Below, in pieces: positions 18,440 to 27,412 of a stretch of DNA of 64,000 nucleotides. The translations under genes and the position numbers were made by a program. The stretch spans positions 62,001-126,000 of the forward strand of contig NZ_JADEXQ010000001.1 in NCBI RefSeq assembly GCF_015207035.1, read 5' to 3'. Source of the DNA: Romeriopsis navalis LEGE 11480. Lineage in GTDB: Bacteria; Cyanobacteriota; Cyanobacteriia; Leptolyngbyales; Leptolyngbyaceae. How positions within the stretch are numbered: position 1 is the first letter of the stretch; every line of letters begins with the position of its first letter. Under the pieces are notes generated by a model. The model worked only from the letters and a program-made list of their open reading frames with translations, was not told the DNA's origin and did no database searches.

Positions 18440-21253
18440 TCAATTGTTCCAGGAGTAGGTGGCAACCGCTGGATTCTGATAAATCACCGGCAACCAACTA
18501 GCACAGGGAAATCGGTCTTCTAAGCCTTGGAGCTTTTCCCTGGCGCTACGAACTGCCTGGTATAGGGGCTTACCGTCAGCGAAATCGACGAGAAAATGCT
18601 TCAAAAAATCTTGCGCCACTAAATCGGCTACCGGTTCCCGCATCACAATCATCTGGGGCAAATCTAAATCAGCTAGATTGGCGGCAATGCCGAGACCATC
18701 GCAGGAATTAAACACTGCTAGCTGTAAGCCTTGGGCAATTGCCTTACGCAGTCCATGCCGGAGTTGACTAATGGATAGTTGTGCCTGGGGATTAATTTGC
18801 AAATAGCCACATTCGGTATTGTCGATCGGGGGTTGTGAGCGGCTATGTCCCGCAAAAAATAGAATGTCCCAATGCTGTTCCCAGAGGGAGTCATTTAATG
18901 ATTGACGATCGGGTTTGACCAGAAATTGCACGGTGGCATTGGGGAGTTGTTCTAGTAAGGCGCGATCCTGTGCCACATCAATCCCCTGATCGTCACCCAA
19001 AATCGCTAGTATGTGCATCGATGAATCGTCGCGCTGGGGCGGGTCAATCCGCTGATAGCTCGGGGTGCTGAGTGCAAGCTCGGCTTGGGGATAACGATCG
19101 AACCAATCCCACGTCTGCAATGGTAAATGGCGCAGTTGTTGATCATCGGTTTGGACCAAAAACCGAATCACATCGTTCGGCGTTAACTGTTCGAGTAAGC
19201 GCTCTTTCAAGGGGCGAAATGTCTTGTGATTGAGCCATTGATTTACTTCTGTGATTAAGGTCGCTGCGGCTGCTTCACAGTCTTGCCAAAATGCCTGACG
19301 GCTGATGTTGGTGATTTGTGTATCGGGAATGTGGATGCGGTAGTTAGCCTGGAGGCTCTGATGATAGGCTGTTGCCCAGGTCTGATAGGCTTGCTGTAAT
19401 GCTGGTGCGGCGGGGAGACTGCCCGTGATTTCGATCGTCGGTGATGCCCCTTCACGGCTAATTTGCAATGTGACGGGAAAGCCATCGGTCAGACTGCCAC
19501 TACCAATTTTGAGCATAACGCAGTGAGGGCGCGGCTGTGGTTTTGTTTGGCTGGCAGGGCTACTCGATGCCGCTAGTAATTGGGTGATTTGTTTGAGGTC
19601 TTGTTGATGGGCACGGTGCAGGTCGATTTGGGCATCTTTCGCGGCGAGTTCTGCTCGATGTTTGGCTTCTAATGCTTGGCGCATCGTGGCGTAGGTTGCT
19701 TGAAAGGATGCATCGAGTTGCTGCTTGTTAGTTTCGGGGGCAACGGCAACTTTGATCACCATCAACCCATCGCCTTTGTGCTCGATACTTTGAACGGTTA
19801 ATTCTGTATCGCCTTGTTCGATCTGTAATTGCTGGAGGGTGCGATTGAAACTCGGCCAATCGACGCCATTTCGAATGATTAAATCAACCGTATCGATTGT
19901 CTGCTGAAACAGTTTGGTGAATTCCCCTGGATTGAAAATTCCACTGCTTGGTGCCCGCTCTTGCTGATGATTTAGCCGGTAGATAAAATCGCATTGAATA
20001 TCACTTAATTGGCTCGTCTGATTGATATTCCAGGCTTCTAGACAGGCGGCGGTGAGGTGGGTCGATCGTAAATCGGCGTCTAGCAGTTGGACGCGGGTTA
20101 AATTAGCCCGGTTGAGGTCAGCGCCGGATAAATCTGCCGCTTGCAAATTCGCATCGGTGAAATCCGCATCGGCAAGTGCCGCATTGGCCAGATAGGCCCC
20201 TTGCAGATTATGGTTACGATAATTTTGGCGCTCCCCCCGATGCGTGGTGACTAACTTGCGGATTGCTGGCTGCTGCAAAATTGTGCCTTCAAGTCGGGCT
20301 TGATTGACCTTTTGCGCCAAGTGAAAATTGGTGCGGGTGAGCTGCGCCTGGGAAAAATCGGTTTGGGCTAAGTTGACCTGTTGAAAATTCGCTGCTGTCA
20401 AATCCGCCGTGCGAAACTTCGTGCCTCCAATCGCGCAGAGAAAAATTGCGGCATGATTAATGGCTTTAAATCGATCGTCTTCCTGGCGCGTGCGCGAACC
20501 CACATATACCGATAAACCACCAAGGAGCAACGCGCAAAGCAACATCCAAGGCCAGGCATCCAAGCCGCTAACGACGGTGGAGCCAATTTGGGCATTTTTT
20601 TTGCCCAGTTCCCAGGAGGCAATTAAGGCGAGACTAAGGCCGCTCATCCAAGCGCCGATCAATAGCCGTGAGTGGCGAGGCCACAATAATTCACTGGTGG
20701 TTATGACGAGTCCGCCGAAGACCACGCCGACTAATGCCCAAGCCCAGGCTCCCGCTAATCGCCAGGCGGTTTCTTGGCCAATATTCAATCCATCACCGCC
20801 CAGCGTGGCCCAGAGGATTGCCTGGGCGATGATCAATAGCCCGGCAACACTGGCCGATAGTGTCACCAGTTTGCCGGTTAATCCCCAGCGGACTAACCCG
20901 GTCATAAAGGCTGGGAGTACCAGCAGGGTGGCGATCCCTGGTAACGGACTTTGTTGGGCAAGATAGATCGGATGGAGCAGCCGCATACTAATCACGCCAG
21001 CGACTCCGCAGCCAGCCCCTGCAACGCCAGCTAAAAGGATAATTGCACTGAGCGTCAGCAACATCCAGCGGCGACTTAGCCCGACCTTGGCTTGACGAAA
21101 ATCCGCCCCCACCAAAATGGCCTCCGAGAAATCGCTGCTACGAATATTGGCCCCGGTAAAATCAGCGCCAGTTAGATCCTGGCCACGAAACGATTGGCCT
21201 TGGAGATTTTGCCTAGCGAAGTTGTGCCGATGGAACTCGGGAGATGGGGACAT
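18440..21253 (-). CDS. Membrane-anchored pentapeptide-repeat CHAT protease-like protein
   Basis: About 937 residues in four parts. First, an N-terminal pentapeptide-repeat block (RGQDLTGADFTGANI). Second, about six transmembrane helices within residues 65-255. Third, a longer pentapeptide block (roughly 285-430, e.g. DADFTDANLQAADLSGADLN), followed by a globular linker and a short coiled coil. Fourth, a C-terminal CHAT domain with the caspase-type dyad: His in FFAGHS and Cys in VFNSCDGLG. CHAT domains are cysteine peptidases related to separase and gingipain and occur in cell-death and defence modules. It is the last gene of a sigma factor-DUF1822-CHAT cassette. The frame is open to 21310; the ATG at 21253 (MSPSPEFHRH) is preferred. 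Confidence 0.85.
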   Translation of the reverse strand: MSPSPEFHRHNFARQNLQGQSFRGQDLTGADFTGANIRSSDFSEAILVGADFRQAKVGLSRRWMLLTLSAIILLAGVAGAGCGVAGVISMRLLHPIYLAQQSPLPGIATLLVLPAFMTGLVRWGLTGKLVTLSASVAGLLIIAQAILWATLGGDGLNIGQETAWRLAGAWAWALVGVVFGGLVITTSELLWPRHSRLLIGAWMSGLSLALIASWELGKKNAQIGSTVVSGLDAWPWMLLCALLLGGLSVYVGSRTRQEDDRFKAINHAAIFLCAIGGTKFRTADLTAANFQQVNLAQTDFSQAQLTRTNFHLAQKVNQARLEGTILQQPAIRKLVTTHRGERQNYRNHNLQGAYLANAALADADFTDANLQAADLSGADLNRANLTRVQLLDADLRSTHLTAACLEAWNINQTSQLSDIQCDFIYRLNHQQERAPSSGIFNPGEFTKLFQQTIDTVDLIIRNGVDWPSFNRTLQQLQIEQGDTELTVQSIEHKGDGLMVIKVAVAPETNKQQLDASFQATYATMRQALEAKHRAELAAKDAQIDLHRAHQQDLKQITQLLAASSSPASQTKPQPRPHCVMLKIGSGSLTDGFPVTLQISREGASPTIEITGSLPAAPALQQAYQTWATAYHQSLQANYRIHIPDTQITNISRQAFWQDCEAAAATLITEVNQWLNHKTFRPLKERLLEQLTPNDVIRFLVQTDDQQLRHLPLQTWDWFDRYPQAELALSTPSYQRIDPPQRDDSSMHILAILGDDQGIDVAQDRALLEQLPNATVQFLVKPDRQSLNDSLWEQHWDILFFAGHSRSQPPIDNTECGYLQINPQAQLSISQLRHGLRKAIAQGLQLAVFNSCDGLGIAANLADLDLPQMIVMREPVADLVAQDFLKHFLVDFADGKPLYQAVRSAREKLQGLEDRFPCASWLPVIYQNPAVATYSWNN

Positions 21254-21333
21254 AAGATATGGGGTGAAATGTAGAGCACTGATGCAAAAAACGGTTGAGT
21301 CGGTTGTCAAAGTTGGTTGTTACTGGGGCCGCA

Positions 21334-22602
21334 TTACATCATAAAGTTCTCGGTTAAACCGGCTTCATCGAGTGATATCCGGACGCTAAACTGCTCACCG
21401 ATTTCGGCGGTGAGTTTGAGCTGAATGTAGCGATCCGATTGGCGGGCAGTGATTTGGCGGAGGACTTGTGCGGAGTCATCCAGTAGTGTCATTTGTAAGT
21501 TTTCTGGCAATGCTGTTGCTTGCTCGCTCGGATAGACCTGGAGCAGTACTGCCATGATGTCGCCTTGGGGGACGATCGCGACGGCTAATGCGACCGTTGC
21601 GCCTGCCACCTGCATGCCGAGATCAATCAATTTCACGCGCCGTACCCCCGCGGCTGGATTGCCGGGATCGATTTTCCAGAGGCTTTCGACTGCGGCCCAG
21701 AGGGTTTCATTATCCGCCGTGGTTTGGAGTAGCTGGACTAATGCGGTGATGGCATCAGGCTTTTGTGCGGCATCGGTGGGCAAGCGATCGCCCAACAAAA
21801 TGGCTGCCTGTCGTTGCTGTAATGCGGCATGTTCGGGGTTGAGTTGGCCAATCCATTGGGCGATTGTCGTTGCATTTGGAGTGAGGGGGTTGCCGCGCAT
21901 TGCGGGAACAAATTGTGGTGCTTGATAAAGCGTGGTGAGCATATCCCAACCCGCCGTCACCTCGGCTTTTAGCCATTGACTCAGATGGAGCAAACCTGGC
22001 TGGGTTGCATCGATTAAGTCCGTTGACGGTTGGAGTTCGATCGCTTCTAAGGCAGCCGCTTCGACGAGCTGTTCTGTGGCGTGAACGGCATAGAACTGAT
22101 GCTGGGCCTGTTGTAAGGCAAGGGTGAGTGACTGGGCGATCGTGGTTTGCTGCTGATGAAATGCTTGGATTGTTGCTTGTTGATGCGTCCCGCTGACCTT
22201 GCTCCCTAAGCCGAAATCGGCCGGATTCGGGCTACTGGGTTGGAGTTGATGATACTGATCACCGATATCCATTAAACAGTCGTAGATCGCGCGTGTGAGC
22301 CTGAACCCGATCGGTTGCACTAATGCGGATTCAAGCATGGCAAACACCTGCCATGTCTGGGCAATCACATCCTGCCTTAAGCCGGTGATGTGCCGGGGTA
22401 GCAAAATATCAATATCGCTTTGAAACTCGACTTGCGCTGATAACAGCATGATGCCAATTTCCGGTGGGGCATCAGCTTGACGCTTGCTGGGTTCACGGAC
22501 AATCATGCCGATCAAGCCATCGCCCAGTTGCCAAATTTCCCCCGGTTGGGGTGTGTGACGGTGGCTAATAGTGGATTTGAGATGGTGTAGGTCGGTACTC
22601 AT
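21334..22602 (-). CDS. DUF1822-like cyanobacterial protein
   Basis: A 422-residue soluble protein without signal peptide or membrane helices. It has an N-terminal beta-strand segment (GEIWQLGDGLIGMIV), a long glutamine-rich helical middle and a C-terminal beta-rich region ending in LTLLD/SVRISLDEAG-like strands. The shape and the position between an ECF-like sigma gene and a CHAT gene fit the DUF1822 family, which is largely confined to cyanobacteria and has no known biochemical function. The LIDLGMQVAG segment near residue 325 is typical. It is transcribed with its neighbours (gaps of 110 and 80 bases) and may regulate or be a substrate of the CHAT protein; this is inference. Confidence 0.7.
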   Translation of the reverse strand: MSTDLHHLKSTISHRHTPQPGEIWQLGDGLIGMIVREPSKRQADAPPEIGIMLLSAQVEFQSDIDILLPRHITGLRQDVIAQTWQVFAMLESALVQPIGFRLTRAIYDCLMDIGDQYHQLQPSSPNPADFGLGSKVSGTHQQATIQAFHQQQTTIAQSLTLALQQAQHQFYAVHATEQLVEAAALEAIELQPSTDLIDATQPGLLHLSQWLKAEVTAGWDMLTTLYQAPQFVPAMRGNPLTPNATTIAQWIGQLNPEHAALQQRQAAILLGDRLPTDAAQKPDAITALVQLLQTTADNETLWAAVESLWKIDPGNPAAGVRRVKLIDLGMQVAGATVALAVAIVPQGDIMAVLLQVYPSEQATALPENLQMTLLDDSAQVLRQITARQSDRYIQLKLTAEIGEQFSVRISLDEAGLTENFMM

Positions 22603-22712
22603 GGGTGTCTCAGTAGCAGTAGCGTTGCAGCAATCAAGCGGGTATTAGGGTTAACGAATTAGCTCGATCGAATATGCCATGATCACAAAAGTTTTTGGAT
22701 AATGCGGGAACT

Positions 22713-23408
22713 TTACCATGACATTTGCGATCTCCCACGGGCTTCGCTAGGGGCGGGGGCCTTGATTTGCGTTGGTGGTTCGAGCCAGCCGAGATGCGCT
22801 GTGAGCTTCCGAATTAGCTCCTTCCAGCGTTTGGAGATGGCGCTTTGGGTCAGGCCTAACTCGGTGGCCAGATCCGTTTGGCGTTTGCCTGTGAGTTTGG
22901 CTTGCCAGAGTTTGAGGAAGCATTTATCCGGCTGGGCGGCATCGAGTTCAAAAATTGCGGCGATCGCCTGCTCCACCAAATCGTTCTGCACCAAACTATC
23001 CAGCGCATTAAAATCATCGGCCACGAGTTCCAGCCATGTTGTTTGCCCCTCGGAGAGGGTTTGATCGAGGCTCGAGCAGCGTTGCCGTTTTTCTTTGCGC
23101 ACCAGGTCAATGATCTCAAACCGGGCAACACTGCTGGCCCAACGATAAAAAGCGGCGGCATCCCCTTGCCGGAATTTCCCGGCCCGGAAGGCTTTTAAGA
23201 GTTTGGTTTGGGCTGACTGGGCGGCATCCTGCCAGTCGAGACCGCTGCCTCGGGTTTGTTTTCGGGCGATGCGCTCGATGCGCTTTATATGATCCGGGTG
23301 ACACAATAATTGCTCACCATCAATATCGGCATCATCGTCGCCCCATGGGGTATTGGGGGAAGGTGATGAATTATCAAGAAGATTACGCACAGGTTCTGAA
23401 GTCAACAT
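22713..23408 (-). CDS. ECF-like sigma-70 family RNA polymerase sigma factor
   Basis: A 231-residue protein with region 2 (LDWQDAAQSAQTKLLKAFRAG through FYRWASSVARFEIIDLVRKEKR) and region 4 (TDLATELGLTQSAISKRWKELIRKL), without regions 1 and 3, as in ECF sigma factors. There is an acidic N-terminal tail (WGDDDADIDGEQ). No separate anti-sigma gene is beside it; the downstream DUF1822 gene occupies that place. It is the first gene of the CHAT cassette and likely drives a stress-inducible transcript, possibly including its own operon. Confidence 0.82.
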   Translation of the reverse strand: MLTSEPVRNLLDNSSPSPNTPWGDDDADIDGEQLLCHPDHIKRIERIARKQTRGSGLDWQDAAQSAQTKLLKAFRAGKFRQGDAAAFYRWASSVARFEIIDLVRKEKRQRCSSLDQTLSEGQTTWLELVADDFNALDSLVQNDLVEQAIAAIFELDAAQPDKCFLKLWQAKLTGKRQTDLATELGLTQSAISKRWKELIRKLTAHLGWLEPPTQIKAPAPSEARGRSQMSW

Positions 23409-23709
23409 TTTTTTAGTCAGTCTTGCGTGAAGTCAATGCACTCAAGTCCGTATCAAGTTAGCTTTTACGGTCATCTCACATCCAGCTAACGCACACCTAA
23501 CTACAGTACCGAGGGACTTATTCACTTGACTCGCATTAGTGCCAAAACTTCGATCGTCACTCCTTCCGGATGGCACTAGCGCAATGCCGCCGTTTGTGAG
23601 GTTGAGTTGGAAGATGCCCCTTGTGGGTACTGCCATCCCATGCGGCTAGCGCTTAGCTTAGCAATATCAACTTTCAAGCTCTCTTTCATCGCTTTAAGGA
23701 GTAATCAAG

Positions 23710-24657
23710 ATGACTCACGCATCAAACCGTCAAAGGATACAACGCTTCATGCTCGGTGGTTTGGCCATGTTGGTCACGGCCCCAGTCCTAGTTGCCCCAG
23801 CCGTTGCCTTTACCCCCGCCCCCGATGGTCCGGATGGCCTACCCGGCATCCCTGGTGGCATTCCGGGTGGCATTCCGGGCGGCATTCCTGAGTTGCCCAA
23901 ACCAAAACTTCCGAAGCCGAAGCGTCCGACGCTGAAGCCCTTTAGTTGCGGTCCCCACCTTGCGACCTTTGTTGTGCGATCGCGTACAGCGAAACGTCGG
24001 GGTCGCGGTATTCGCTGTGTGAAATTTAGTAATGGGACAGTGCGTAACCGTCGAACACCGAAGATCGCCTGGTACGGTGAAGGCAATTGGTCGGGTAAAA
24101 CCTATCGCCATATGGGGCATGCCTTCTACCGTGGACGCAAGGTGATGCAGGGCTATGCCTCGGATATTTACGGCAATGGCGAAAGCTATAAGAATAACTT
24201 TAATGGCAATTTACGTGTTCAGCTCATTAATGCCAATCGCATTCGGGTGACAGGGGCCTGGAATGAGGATTGGATTCGGGTCAAGCGTACGGCCTATAAG
24301 CCCCTGCGTCGTCCTCGGGTATGTGGTAAATACTTTGATCAGTATCGTGTGGCGGACTTAATTTCACCGCTAAGAAGGGGGCGGAAAGGCACCGGTTTAC
24401 GATGTGTCTTAAAGGCTGGTCCAGTAGGCACCTATGCGCCAAAGCGATTCTTCACCACTTGGTTTGGTAATGGCAATTGGCAACGTAACTTATATTCTCA
24501 TGTCGGGACGCGAGCGACAAAAGGGGCTGGTGCTAGTGATATCTGTGGGACCACCTTTGGGCCAGTATGTAATAAATTCCCCTATGGCTCACTGAAAATC
24601 AAGCCAGTTGTGGGTGGTTATAACGTGACCGGGGCATGGCGTGAAAAGTGGCGCTAA
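23710..24657 (+). CDS. Secreted protein with GIPG repeat linker and two homologous C-terminal domains
   Basis: A 315-residue protein. An N-terminal signal peptide ends near residue 33 (APAVAF). A low-complexity linker follows with four GIPG units and a lysine-proline tract (PKPKLPKPKRP). The rest is two related domains of about 110 residues: one starts near RGRGIRCVKFSNG and ends VTGAWNEDW, the other starts near KGTGLRCVLKAG and ends VTGAWREKW; each has a WxGxGNW segment. No known family was recognised. A strong AAGGA ribosome binding site precedes the ATG. The protein is very basic, which suggests binding to an acidic polymer such as a polysaccharide. Confidence 0.75.
   Translation: MTHASNRQRIQRFMLGGLAMLVTAPVLVAPAVAFTPAPDGPDGLPGIPGGIPGGIPGGIPELPKPKLPKPKRPTLKPFSCGPHLATFVVRSRTAKRRGRGIRCVKFSNGTVRNRRTPKIAWYGEGNWSGKTYRHMGHAFYRGRKVMQGYASDIYGNGESYKNNFNGNLRVQLINANRIRVTGAWNEDWIRVKRTAYKPLRRPRVCGKYFDQYRVADLISPLRRGRKGTGLRCVLKAGPVGTYAPKRFFTTWFGNGNWQRNLYSHVGTRATKGAGASDICGTTFGPVCNKFPYGSLKIKPVVGGYNVTGAWREKWR
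23845..23892 (+). repeat. 12-bp tandem repeat encoding GIPG
   Basis: Four tandem copies of a 12-base unit of the form GGCATYCCKGGY, in frame, encode four GIPG units of the secreted protein's linker; the last copy ends in Glu instead of Gly. Such tracts vary in copy number by slippage. Confidence 0.85.
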
Positions 24658-24732
24658 CTTCGGTGCGATATTCTGTGCTCAATGCCTAGCTGCCCGTTGG
24701 TATAGCGAAACTTCAAATCCTAGTTGATGTGT

Positions 24733-24773
24733 AACGATCGCGTTTTTGGTAAAAGACTCGATCGTTTTTTTTT
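24733..24773 (+). terminator. Intrinsic terminator after the secreted-protein gene
   Basis: An 8-bp stem (AACGATCG/CGATCGTT) encloses an inner TTTT/AAAA hairpin and is followed by a run of nine T residues, 76 bases after the stop codon. Confidence 0.85.
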
Positions 24774-24969
24774 GTGACTACTTGGAATATTCCCATAGAC
24801 GCTGCCGTTAATACCTATAGAAGCAAATGAACTCATGTTGCATAAGGTTGCTTCGCTCAGAGTTCATGTTCATTCATACCTCGCGATGTGACTTTCTCCG
24901 CGCTCTATACGTTGCTGAAGCAGCGTGTTTGGACGAAACGCGAGCCGATCTTTATAGGAGTCAGACCCC

Positions 24970-25656
24970 ATGGTGTGTGCCCCAGAAATTCATTCCGTCC
25001 GCCCTTTGAAAATTGTTACTCGCAGCAATGCTAATTCGAGATTGAAATCATCGTCTCTGCGTGATCAAAATCACTTGGATAATGCTAAGGCTCATGATCA
25101 ATTTTCATTACTAGAAATTGTTCTAGAAACGCTGCTTGATGCAGTTGTGATTGTGAATTCGGATGGTGAAATATTGCGTGCGAATGCGAAGGCGATCAAG
25201 TTGTGCGATCGGCTTTTAGTCGAAGAATCGAAGCAATCTGATGTGCGATATCGCTCGGAACATCAGTTGCCGATCGTCATCCGGTCAATTTTGGCGGCAT
25301 TACTCGAAAGTCAGGTGTTATTCCCGGAGCAGCGAGTTTTGCCAGAGTTTGAGGTGTATTTGGACGATGGGACGCCGCTGCGGATTCGCGGTCAATTGCT
25401 CGATATTCCCCGCTCGGATACGGATGTGCCCTATAGCTTAATCACGATTGAAAATCGTCAGGAGTCCTTGCATAGCGTGGCGATCGGGGATGCCCAGCGA
25501 TTTGGGTTTACGCCCCGTGAAACGGAAGTCTGGCATTTACGTTTACTTGGGCATTCCTACCGAGAAATTTCGACGATGTTATTCATCACTGAAAATACAG
25601 TACGGAAGCATGTAAAAAGTGTGCTGGCTAAGCGTCGGGTTGAGCTAGATGACTGA
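24970..25656 (+). CDS. PAS domain LuxR-family transcriptional regulator
   Basis: A 228-residue protein: a 45-residue polar N-terminus, a PAS-like sensory domain (ETLLDAVVIVNSDGEILRAN) and a C-terminal LuxR/GerE helix-turn-helix (FTPRETEVWHLRLLGHSYREI, then TENTVRKHVKSVLAKRRV). No receiver domain is present, so it is not a classical response regulator; a ligand or redox signal through PAS is likely. An AGGAG box lies ten bases before the ATG. It stands alone; no histidine kinase gene is in the window. Confidence 0.82.
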   Translation: MVCAPEIHSVRPLKIVTRSNANSRLKSSSLRDQNHLDNAKAHDQFSLLEIVLETLLDAVVIVNSDGEILRANAKAIKLCDRLLVEESKQSDVRYRSEHQLPIVIRSILAALLESQVLFPEQRVLPEFEVYLDDGTPLRIRGQLLDIPRSDTDVPYSLITIENRQESLHSVAIGDAQRFGFTPRETEVWHLRLLGHSYREISTMLFITENTVRKHVKSVLAKRRVELDD

Positions 25657-25952
25657 GTTATGAACCTGGAAATCACGGTGTAATCGACGAAAATAAGGCT
25701 TGTGATAGATGGCTGTAAGCCCGTGGGGGATTACCTTACCTGTATAGTGGTTCATGGTTTAATTTTAATGCTGTAAAAAGATCCGCAAGATGACGGAGGT
25801 TTCATTTTGCAAAAGGAAATTAAATTCTGGAATTATTCAGGAACTTGATGGGGGTTGGCTTAGTCTGATGGAGTTAGTTGTGGCGCGTATTTGCCGCGTG
25901 GCTTTCTCTTTCTCACTCGACTCCCACACATCTAAAAGCAGGAAGAACCATC

Positions 25953-26651
25953 ATGTTGACCCTCAAGCAAGTTAAGTCCAATGCCGTACTGATGATGGCA
26001 GTGGCGATGCCGGTCGCGACTGTCGCACCGATGTTGACCGCCAGCAACGTCTTGGCGCAGTCGGCACCACCAACCCAGTTAGCACCAAGAACCGTGCGGA
26101 TTGCGCAGGCGCGACCATCACTGTTTAACCGCATTCGGATTTCTGCGGGTGCCGTGATTCCGGTAGGGACTGAGAAAGGTGAAAAGATTGCACTTACGCC
26201 GGGTGAAACAAAGCCATTCACGCTGATGATTCCGCAGAATTTGCGATCGGGCAATGGCGATTTACTTGTACCGGCGGGGAGCAAGGTTGAGGGTGAGTTT
26301 CGGCCAGCCGGTGAGGGGACGCAGTTTGTCGCAAAAACCCTAGTGATGACGGATGGTCGTCGCTATGAGATGGATGCCAACTCGCAAATCGTGAATCGCC
26401 GCGAGAAGATTCGCCAAGGGCTGAGTACTCGTTCGATCTGGCAGGGTGCGGCTGGTGGTGCGGCAACTGCGGCGATTCTGGGGGTATTGACGGGAGATAA
26501 GAAAGTTTCGCTGGGTAATATTTTGGTTGGTGGTGCTGTTGGTGCGGCTGGTGGTGCGGCGATCGGTCGGAAAGAGAAAGAAGTGATTTCCGTGTTGCCG
26601 AATCAAGACTTATCGTTGCGTTTGAACCAAGCCTTGTCTGTGACCTATTAA
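25953..26651 (+). CDS. Exported protein with glycine-zipper segment, unknown function
   Basis: About 232 residues. A signal peptide ends near VLAQS (about residue 36). The middle is beta-rich, with a VPAGSKVEGEFRPAGEG segment resembling TrbI/VirB10-type or LPXTG-independent surface domains. A glycine-rich hydrophobic stretch (GGAATAAILGVLTG, then GGAVGAAGGAAIGRKEKE) looks like a glycine zipper able to insert in a membrane. It is preceded by an AGGAAG box near 25940 that selects the ATG at 25953 over the upstream open frame. Function unknown. Confidence 0.7.
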   Translation: MLTLKQVKSNAVLMMAVAMPVATVAPMLTASNVLAQSAPPTQLAPRTVRIAQARPSLFNRIRISAGAVIPVGTEKGEKIALTPGETKPFTLMIPQNLRSGNGDLLVPAGSKVEGEFRPAGEGTQFVAKTLVMTDGRRYEMDANSQIVNRREKIRQGLSTRSIWQGAAGGAATAAILGVLTGDKKVSLGNILVGGAVGAAGGAAIGRKEKEVISVLPNQDLSLRLNQALSVTY

Positions 26652-26744
26652 TTTCCCGGTTGTGCCGGTTCAACTGTTTTCACTGATGCGTTGACCGACG
26701 ATGGCTTTCGGGTTGATTTTGATTAAGCCTTGGTGCAAATTTAT

Positions 26745-26790
26745 ATCCTGTTGTGTGATGTCGATTGTAACTAGCACAGCAGGATTTTTT
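26745..26790 (+). terminator. Intrinsic terminator after the glycine-zipper protein gene
   Basis: An 11-bp stem (ATCCTGTTGTG paired with CACAGCAGGAT, one G-U) with a 19-base loop and six T residues, about 95 bases past the stop codon. Confidence 0.85.
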
Positions 26791-27223
26791 GTGCGAATGC
26801 GATATCGGTTGTTGTGTATTACGCGCGCTGGGGATGCCGTCGGGTGATGTAATAATTCTCGGAGCGGTGAAATTGTTCATGTTTGATCTATGAAATATGG
26901 ATGTCGATTCTGTTGACCCGTGTTGATCGAGTTTTGAGCCAGTTTCAACGTTTGTGATGCTGCGCGCTTGGCACTTGGTTGAGCCTGCGGCTTGTTCGGC
27001 TGTGAAGCGTTTGTGGGGGATGGATCATTGAGCCGAATAAATCGTGATGCTGAATTGCTCTCGGAAAACTGATAATAGTGACTCAAAGTCAGTTTGCCTG
27101 CGAACGCTGAAAATGCTTTTGAAGTTGCATTTTAGCTATTTTCAACATGCTGGAAGTAGTGGTTTGATTCGGCCAGCCGCGATAGATCATTAGCTAAATT
27201 TTAGATTTCGCTGGAAAATCTAC
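26791..27223. other. Intergenic stretch without recognised gene
   Basis: I see no convincing coding region here. Open frames are short and start or stop arbitrarily. There is a weak hairpin, AGATTT/AAATCT, near 27202-27220. Base composition is more AT-rich than the neighbouring genes. Confidence 0.4.
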
Positions 27224-27252
27224 TTGCAATCACCCTTTTGTGTGAGTACAGT
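27224..27252 (+). promoter_or_regulatory. Candidate sigma-70 promoter of a small RNA
   Basis: TTGCAA at 27224-27229 and TACAGT at 27247-27252 are separated by 17 bases, a good sigma-70-type match. The predicted transcript start near 27259 lies only about 55 bases before a strong terminator. Confidence 0.4.
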
Positions 27253-27258
27253 ATAAGA

Positions 27259-27313
27259 AGAGCACATAAATATCCACTAATTGGGATTGCCTGGGGTAAG
27301 GCGATCCCTTTTT
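27259..27313 (+). ncRNA. Candidate small RNA of about 55 nt
   Basis: A promoter-like pair upstream and a perfect intrinsic terminator at the end define a short transcript with no open frame. The 5' part (about 24 bases) is A-rich and unstructured. I did not find the Yfr1 core ACTCCTCACAC, so this is not an obvious Yfr1. It could instead be a free-standing terminator from a lost gene. Confidence 0.35.
27283..27313 (+). terminator. Strong intrinsic terminator
   Basis: A 9-bp stem (GGGATTGCC/GGCGATCCC, one G-U pair), 8-base loop and five T residues. There is no gene within 600 bases upstream on this strand. Confidence 0.8.
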
Positions 27314-27327
27314 ATTTGAACTTTTAT

Positions 27328-27355
27328 TCAAATTGTTTCAATGCAAACAATTTGA
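27328..27355. repeat. Inverted repeat following the terminator
   Basis: TCAAATTGTTT and AAACAATTTGA form an 11-bp perfect stem with a 6-base loop, followed by GTTTTATT. It lies 15 bases after the terminator at 27283, so it may be a second, weaker terminator or act in the opposite direction. Confidence 0.6.
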
Positions 27356-27412
27356 GTTTTATTGTCACCATGCGATTGCGCTGAAGTCGAGTCGAGCCGT
27401 TTGAAGTGATGA

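Noticed and set aside
24827-25009. A 60-residue frame before the PAS-LuxR gene
   Set aside because: It overlaps the start of the regulator in another frame and its composition does not look like a protein; the regulator has its own AGGAG site.
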